64,000 nucleotides of DNA from Manduca sexta. Its lineage: Eukaryota; Arthropoda; Insecta; Lepidoptera; Sphingidae. Positions 58,699 to 64,000 of this stretch are shown here, piece after piece. The position numbers and the translations under genes were made by a program. Under the pieces are notes generated by a model. The model had not been told where the DNA came from, ran no database searches, and saw only the letters and a list, made by a program, of their open reading frames with translations. The stretch spans positions 2,349,245 to 2,413,244 of the forward strand of contig NC_051119.1 of the NCBI RefSeq assembly GCF_014839805.1. Reading direction: 5' to 3'. Numbering within the stretch: the first letter of the stretch is position 1; each line of letters begins with the position of its first letter.

Positions 58699-59157
58699 CC
58701 TCACGTTACCAACGCAGTGAAAATCATATAGACTACGCAGAATTCAAAAACCCATTTCCGCTAATTAATATCCCTCTACTTTCAATTTCTATTGAACAGA
58801 ATAATCTAGATTTCTAGGAATCCTACCGGTTTTCATTCGAACAAATTCTAGTCCATTAGTAACAGTTCATGCTTCGTCTAATCGCGGTCTGTCTGTTCGT
58901 ATGAAGAATTGTGGAACGGATTATTTAAGTTCTATAGAGAGATCTAGACTTCCATTGCTAGCTATTTTATTTTACTAACTGCAGTCGCAACTAGAAAGCT
59001 AATAATACAAAAACGACTTTAAAAACTACTACATACTACAAGTAATAATATGTAGGTATTTAGAAAGGTTAATAATGAAAAAATTAAATTGACTTTATTA
59101 GCCATTACAAACTAAAATAAAAGTAATATGTAGGTATTTACATTTAATTCATAGAAG
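58699..59157. other. Non-coding stretch
   Basis: A short direct repeat of 'taatatgtaggtatttag' type occurs at 59045 and 59125. No gene. Confidence 0.4.
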
Positions 59158-59335
59158 TAACGGTGAAGGAAAATATCGTGAGGAAACCCGCATACTTGAG
59201 AAGTTCTCTATAGGAATTTTGAGGGTGTATTTCTATTCGCACTTGGCCAGCGTGGTGGACTAATGCCTAATCCCTCTCAGTAGTAGAGGAGGCCCGGACC
59301 ATGCAGTGGGATAGTATGTAATATAAAGCTACGAC
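59158..59335 (+). mobile_element. SINE A, 5'-truncated
   Basis: It starts at 'aacggtgaaggaaaatatcg' (mid-body) and continues to 'gatagtatgtaatataaagc'. The tRNA-like head is missing. Confidence 0.78.
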
Positions 59336-59414
59336 AACGCTAGAACAACGTATTCCTTGAACCGACCTTTGTCCGATGACAATGACATTTATTTGAGATC
59401 ACCAAAGAGCTATA

Positions 59415-59515
59415 CCTTCAGAGGCATGTGTGCTTTCTTGCCTCTTAAAATTCCTTCAGAAGCATATATGACTTCTTGTCTATTAAAATTCCTTCAAAGG
59501 CATATATGCTTCATA
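59415..59515 (+). repeat. 38-bp minisatellite, 2.6 units
   Basis: 'ccttcagaggcatgtgtgct' at 59415, 'ccttcagaagcatatatgac' at 59453 and 'ccttcaaaggcatatatgct' at 59491, each followed (first two) by '...attaaaatt'-type ends. Confidence 0.85.
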
Positions 59516-60837
59516 AACATAAATAGAAATAGCACGCTATAAGACAGTGGAAACCGTCCTAATATACCTGGGGCTATATATCAAACAGGTCGCATCGCAC
59601 CTGCTCACTGGAGCCGGCAGAATATTCCAACTGCGACCACCTTATGTTACACCTATTTTGTATAACTTGAAAAATATGATGTACGTTTTGTTTCCAGGTT
59701 TAGTATTGTGAATTGGATGACAGTTGCATACAGCTCTGACAGGAAACATACAGGGTCATTTTGACATTGCGTAAATAAATGATCTCATATAATCTTTCTC
59801 CGCTAACATTGTGCCAAAAATCATTCATGAATAAGGAATATTTTCACCGAAAATCCCAGTTTTTCTTCCTGATAGATAATATTTTAATTTAATTCGAGTG
59901 TGGCGTGTGCTTTAGTGTATTTCTGATTAAAAATTTGATGCCGCTGCGACGAATTCTCTTACAGTTGTAATGGCTAAAGGGCGTGTAAATTAAAATTTGT
60001 TTTTATTGATATTTATTTTGTTCGAAACTTACACTTTTTTTATTTCACGGCGATTTTTATTCCGGGAAAATTCTAAAACGGGCGGAACTGCCAAAAAAGG
60101 TTAGTTATGTAAAAAATACGTTTGTAATTTTAATTCGCATCTTTTTTTTTATATGGATGGTATGTGGTGTGGAGTCCAATAGAATGTTGACTGAGATGAT
60201 TATCCAAAGTATTGCTATAAAAATTGTAGTATTATGTATACCTTTACTATCATGGTAAACTACTCAAGAAACTCAGTCGCGTAAAGTTCTTAATATATTC
60301 CTCTACGAATGCAGAATTCCTTGGAATATAATAAAATATGAACGCAAGCTACCGCTTTGTAAAATACGTAATATTTTCTTGCAAATATTATATTATTTAG
60401 AAACACACGTGTGAAAATGAACTCTGTCTGCGAATTTGTAAAATATTTAAAATATATTTAACATAATATATTCAGGGTTTTAACATTTATTTGTTTGAAA
60501 ATCAACACTGAGAATTAAAATAATATTTAGTACTTATAACAAAAAAATATGTACAAAAAGTCAACAATTTTGATCAAATTAGCTAACAGATAAGCAAAAG
60601 GGCAGAAACATAAAAATATAGCTAGCGAAATGCAACGATTGTGAACGTCCGTCCGATCCAAAGAGAAATGCAAGCAAAAGTGTATCGGCGACGCAGTGGT
60701 CCGCTTGCCAGCCGGTTCAGTTTCGCGCCCTTTTTTTTTTTTTTTTGCCCGACTGATTACGCCACCCTTGTCCTTGTTATGTTGTAGTTAAGCCACGCCT
60801 CCCAGTGTTATGTTATTTTGCTAATTATATAATGATT
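59516..60837. other. Non-coding stretch
   Basis: 59760-60050 shows loose similarity to 11640-12060 ('aatattttcaccgaaaatcc', 'attgatatttattttgttcg'), an unnamed dispersed sequence. A 16-18-base T run lies near 60731-60746. No gene. Confidence 0.4.
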
Positions 60838-61030
60838 GCTTATGTTTACGCGAATGTTAGACATAGTATTAAAAGTAGTTTTCGGAATTTATTACAGTTT
60901 TTAATATTTTAATTTTATCTCAACGTTGCGTAGGCTTTCCTTCATAGTCACGGGATGGACTGAGGTGTTGGTCGTCCGAAAAGTCAACAATGCAATATCT
61001 ACCTACATTTTACAATTATAAAATTTAAAA
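60838..61030 (-). mobile_element. Penelope 3' end fragment
   Basis: 'gcttatgtttacgcgaatg', 'gactgaggtgttggtcgtcc' and 'gcaatatctacctacatttt' are the inverse of 46900-47071 with extension, without a second arm. It is degenerate across the stem region. Confidence 0.7.
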
Positions 61031-61330
61031 TAAAAAAAAATTCACAAACAGCCTTTACGTGGGAGGAACATTACATTAATATAGTTTGAAACTAATACAT
61101 AATGCCCAGGGTAGCCTCCACTACAAGTATTTTTTAAACTAATGTACAGCCACAATAATAGCTAAACAAATTCAAAATTCAAATCACGTATAAACTTTTG
61201 TCTCCATATCAACAAACGTTTTTTCTTCTCTAAAATAAACTCCGGAGTGTTTAATAATATTTAAATTGGAGTTAACATGTAGAAAAGTTTTAGAGCTTTA
61301 AATTTGTTTAGTGTTTAGTTGCTTTTGTAA

Positions 61331-61595
61331 CCTCGGTGGCGTAATTGTACTGCATGCGAGGTACGGCAGCGCTCTGAGGTCCTGGGCTTAAATTCCGGGT
61401 CGGGCAAAGTGATATTTGAGATTTTCGGCTCAGTAGCTTGGAGTCTGAAATTTGTGCTCGACATGGTGGTAGGCTTGCCCCCTATCTAATTATAGGACGG
61501 AATATACTTGGCAAAAAATGGGTGTCCTGATCGCCCCTCTGCACACCACTTCGGGGATAAATGCGTGATGTGTGTGTGTGTTTGTTTTTATTTTT
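61331..61595 (+). mobile_element. SINE B, full length
   Basis: 'cctcggtggcgtaattgtac', 'cggcagcgctctgaggtcct', B box 'cttaaattccggg' (mutated), 'cttcggggataaatgcgtga', then (GT)n. Confidence 0.85.
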
Positions 61596-61609
61596 GTGGC
61601 CGACTGTGG

Positions 61610-61744
61610 GTAACGAAATAGTTTTTACAAAATATTATTAAGATTATTCTGTCTCACCTGCCTAATTTCATACATTCATTCTATGTATTATTTAATGACA
61701 CGAATGTACTACCCCCAAAAAAATAAAAAAAACTATTTCGTTAC
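61610..61744. mobile_element. Small MITE with 17-bp inverted ends
   Basis: GTAACGAAATAGTTTTT at 61610 is mirrored by its complement ending at 61744. 135 bp, no ORF, no clear target duplication. Confidence 0.6.
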
Positions 61745-62104
61745 GTACATTTATTCTGAGAAATACTCCAATAATCCCAGAATCTGGGTCATGTACCACC
61801 GGAATATTCTCACGGCTGTCATTTGGCACGCATTCCCACGCTTTCGCGTTCGACTAAAATTCCCGGCGAGTGAATATGTAAATTTTTTTCATTCCCATTT
61901 TGTGCCGCGTCGGAGCGCATTCATCATAATACTTATCATTACCACGCGAAACAAAGAAGGACATCAATCACTGTCTCAATGCATGTTATATGGAAAAGGG
62001 TTTCTCTGTCCGTAATGAGGTAAAGATGGTTTTAAAATGTATTTTTGTTTTTGCACAAAATTATTTGTAATTCGAAAGGAAACGAAGGAGGTTTGAAACC
62101 ATAT

Positions 62105-62550
62105 CAGGGATGGCGAAACAATGGCACGCGTAGCAGTAGTGGTATGTTAATAATAATTCTGGCATGCGAGTAATATACCAAACATTTTATATCTTTGGGC
62201 TTCACTTCACTTAACATACAGTGCTGTGAGGCCACTGTGCCGAAATTTGAAAAAAGAACATAGTTGAGTCATAAAAAAGTCGCTTAAAGGGACACTTGGA
62301 TAAATAAAATCGGTCCTAGATGGCACGTTACAGGCCATTTTTAAACAACTTCAAAAAAGGAGGAGGTTGTCAATTCGATTGTATTTTTTTTTGTTTGTTA
62401 CCTCAGAAATTTGATGGTAACCAGTATATACATAGATAAAGTTTTTTTTTTGTTTTAATTGGTTATTGAAGGCGGTATAATTTTTTGTTAATATTTTTTT
62501 ATTTTTTTATAATTAATGGCATGTTAGCCATTTATGGTTCGCTATCCCTG
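62105..62550. mobile_element. hAT-like MITE (CAGGGATGGCGAA ends)
   Basis: The left end cagggatggcgaa and right end ttcgctatccctg are 13-bp inverted repeats with one mismatch. The subterminal 'atggcacgcgtagc' is loosely mirrored near 62519. The CAGGG-GGCGAA form is typical of hAT elements. An 8-bp duplication is not convincing (aaccatat, atttatat). Confidence 0.65.
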
Positions 62551-62584
62551 ATTTATATGATTTTTAAAGATACTGGTTTGTTTT

Positions 62585-62745
62585 ATAACGCTCGCTTTAA
62601 CGGTGAAGGAAAAGATCGTAAGGAAATCTACACCTAATAATACCATAAGAATTTCGAAGGCAGGTGAAATCTGCCCGCGCTAGATCTAGACCTGAATCTC
62701 AGCGGTAATCGAGACCTGAGCCCAGCAGTGGGACAATATATTATC
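62585..62745 (+). repeat. SINE A fragment, degraded
   Basis: 'gctttaacggtgaaggaaaa', 'gaatttcgaaggcaggtgaa' and 'gagcccagcagtgggacaat' in order, with deletions. Confidence 0.6.
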
Positions 62746-63339
62746 TTCAATCGTATAATATCTACTTCTACCACCAAGCATTATTATATTTTAGTTTATA
62801 TCACTAGCCACTGTAAAGACATTATGAGATTTTCGTCGGGCAATTATCTCTCGTCAGTCGATATAATTTGGACTCCACTCCGCTTACCATCAGGTGCAAT
62901 AAGGTGACTTTAAAAACTAACATCAAATATTCTTAAGTAAAGAACGCAGTACAAAGTTATAAAACTCACTAGTGTTGGTACCATCATAAGTCGTCAGACT
63001 TACTCAGTACAAAAATAAAAGGTTACCCAAAAAACTAACGTATACCGCACAACACTTAGAGGTACATTTGGCAAGGCAAATAAATGTAACCCCATACTAA
63101 TGTAAAGGGAAAGGACGGCCCGACGAAAGCTGTGAGTGAATGCAAACGACGTGACTGTGGAAATATTGAACGAGGCACGCGAACACGCTGGTTACACGTC
63201 ACGGCGCGCGGACAGAAACACGTTCTACGCCTGATTTAAAAACTTGGTGACTGGAGAGTCAGGAATACGAACATGTAAACAGCTTAGTTTTATTAAATTC
63301 TTAACCGTTTGATAAATCACAGCGCTTATGAAATAAGTA
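62746..63339. other. Non-coding stretch with a repeat C scrap
   Basis: 'atctctcgtcagtcgatata' and 'ccatcaggtgcaataagg' at 62848-62905 are the 3' end of repeat C. No gene in the remainder. Confidence 0.4.
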
Positions 63340-63485
63340 AGGATAGTATGTGGCAGGCCCCCCACGAGATGGACCGACGGTCTGGTGAGGGTCGCCGGAG
63401 TCCGATGGATGAGGGCGGGCGGCCTCAATAGGGGAGGCCTATGTCCAGCAGTGGACGATTTAACGGCTGAAATGATGATGAGTAT
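63340..63485 (+). mobile_element. RTE-type LINE, 3' end
   Basis: 'ggcaggccccccacgagatg', 'gaccgacggtctggtgaggg' and 'ggaggcctatgtccagcagt' encode the GRPPTRWTDG-type tail and final codons of RTE RTs, followed by 'gaaatgatgatgagta'. Confidence 0.75.
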
Positions 63486-63544
63486 GTGGACCCTTTACAA
63501 TTATCTTACTTATCACAATTTAATTAAACCTAGTTAAATATGTC

Positions 63545-63900
63545 AGTATTGGCAGGATATTTGTATCCGCCTGGATTCCAAATACCACACGAGGTGTAAA
63601 ACCCGCCACAGTGGCACACGTGACTGTCCCATTCTGGGATCAGCCTGTGTATATTCGTTATCAAACAGATCTCATCTGTTTACGCGAATGTTAGCCATTA
63701 AAATTAAACAATTTTTCGGATTTTATCGCATTTTCGAAAGACGAAGTCTTTAAAACGTCAGAAGAAAATTAAATTATAGAAACCGAGATAATATCCTACA
63801 AATAGTTTAATTTTAATATCAAACAGGTCGCTATAATTTTTCGATTGGCGAGGGATAAGTTTCTCATCAGTTAACTCTATCCGTACCCCAATCTCGATAT
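63545..63900 (+). mobile_element. Repeat C interrupted by a Penelope derivative
   Basis: The left part 63545-63671 ('gtatccgcctggattccaa', 'ctgggatcagcctgtgtata') continues after the insertion at 63830 ('cgctataatttttcgattgg', 'cgagggataagtttctcat'). Confidence 0.7.
63659..63829. mobile_element. Smallest palindromic Penelope derivative, 13-bp TSD
   Basis: TATCAAACAGATC (63659-63671) and TATCAAACAGGTC (63817-63829) flank 145 bp. The left arm has the extension ('tgtttacgcgaatgttagcc') and 'ttttcggattttatcgca'. The right arm has 'gtctttaaaacgtcagaag' and 'atagtttaatttta', without extension. The core 3' UTR is almost gone. Confidence 0.82.
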
Positions 63901-63904
63901 TCCC

Positions 63905-64000
63905 TCCTACTAACCGAATTTCAACCATGGCGGCCAATCTCAACGGAGATCAGCCAGGTACGCAGGATATATTATAGTGTACAAGTGTGTGCGTAAATAC
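63905..64000 (-). repeat. SINE D 3' part, cut by window end
   Basis: 'ccatggcggccaatctcaac', 'gccaggtacgcaggatatat' and 'cacttgtacactata'-type complement match 9140-9235 in inverse. Confidence 0.65.

Noticed and set aside
60661..60750. Poly(A)-tailed processed pseudogene on the minus strand
   Set aside because: A T run follows a GC-rich patch, but no coding similarity or target duplication was visible.
61683..62015. 110-residue open frame
   Set aside because: It overlaps a small MITE, has no recognisable domain and no supporting splice or start context.

Overview
The window reads as AT-rich intergenic DNA from a moth or butterfly (Lepidoptera). It is built almost entirely of transposable elements. 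I found no convincing single-copy host gene and no genuine tRNA or rRNA gene. The lepidopteran call rests on dense copies of two tRNA-headed SINE families, a microsatellite-linked (TTTG)n repeat of the Lep1/MINE kind with a 123-bp minisatellite, and abundant repeats of the 'actttcgcatttataatattagtagga' type. Family names here (SINE A, SINE B, SINE D, repeats C, E, F, G, H) are my own labels.

Layout. 1-4806: a minus-strand Ty3/Gypsy LTR retrotransposon of the CsRn1/Kabuki-like kind, cut by the window start. 4807-9272: small repeats, including a palindromic Penelope-derived element that has itself been hit by a MITE. 9273-16845 and 21419-30094: two direct, highly similar copies of the same 7.6-8.7 kb region. 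Between them lie a Jockey/CR1-like LINE (16846-20918) and a 500-N scaffold gap (20919-21418). The copies carry different TE insertions and abut the gap, so they look like two haplotypes left unmerged at a contig junction rather than a true duplication. 30095-43121: scattered SINEs, repeat fragments, hairpins and the minisatellite. 43122-47083: a head-to-head pair of Penelope-like elements (RT plus GIY-YIG endonuclease) inserted as one unit with a 12-bp target duplication; a paralogous unoccupied site lies near 22947. 47084-64000: more SINEs, hAT-like MITEs, 3' ends of RTE-type LINEs and a 5'-truncated Jockey/CR1-like LINE.

Most distinctive biology. Penelope-derived sequences recur at least nine times. 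Most are miniature elements of about 145-360 bp with inverted copies of the Penelope 3' end. Four insertions, including the full pair, show clear 12-13 bp target duplications. In three of these a roughly 35-nt terminal extension is clearly confined to one end. Together they look like a non-autonomous, MITE-like Penelope family that the 43-47 kb element could mobilise.

Sequence quality. Most coding breaks in the Gypsy element, LINE and Penelope arms are one- or two-base shortages in homopolymers, although the Gypsy LTRs differ by only 2 substitutions and 1 indel in 231 bp. This fits residual long-read errors at least as well as natural decay.
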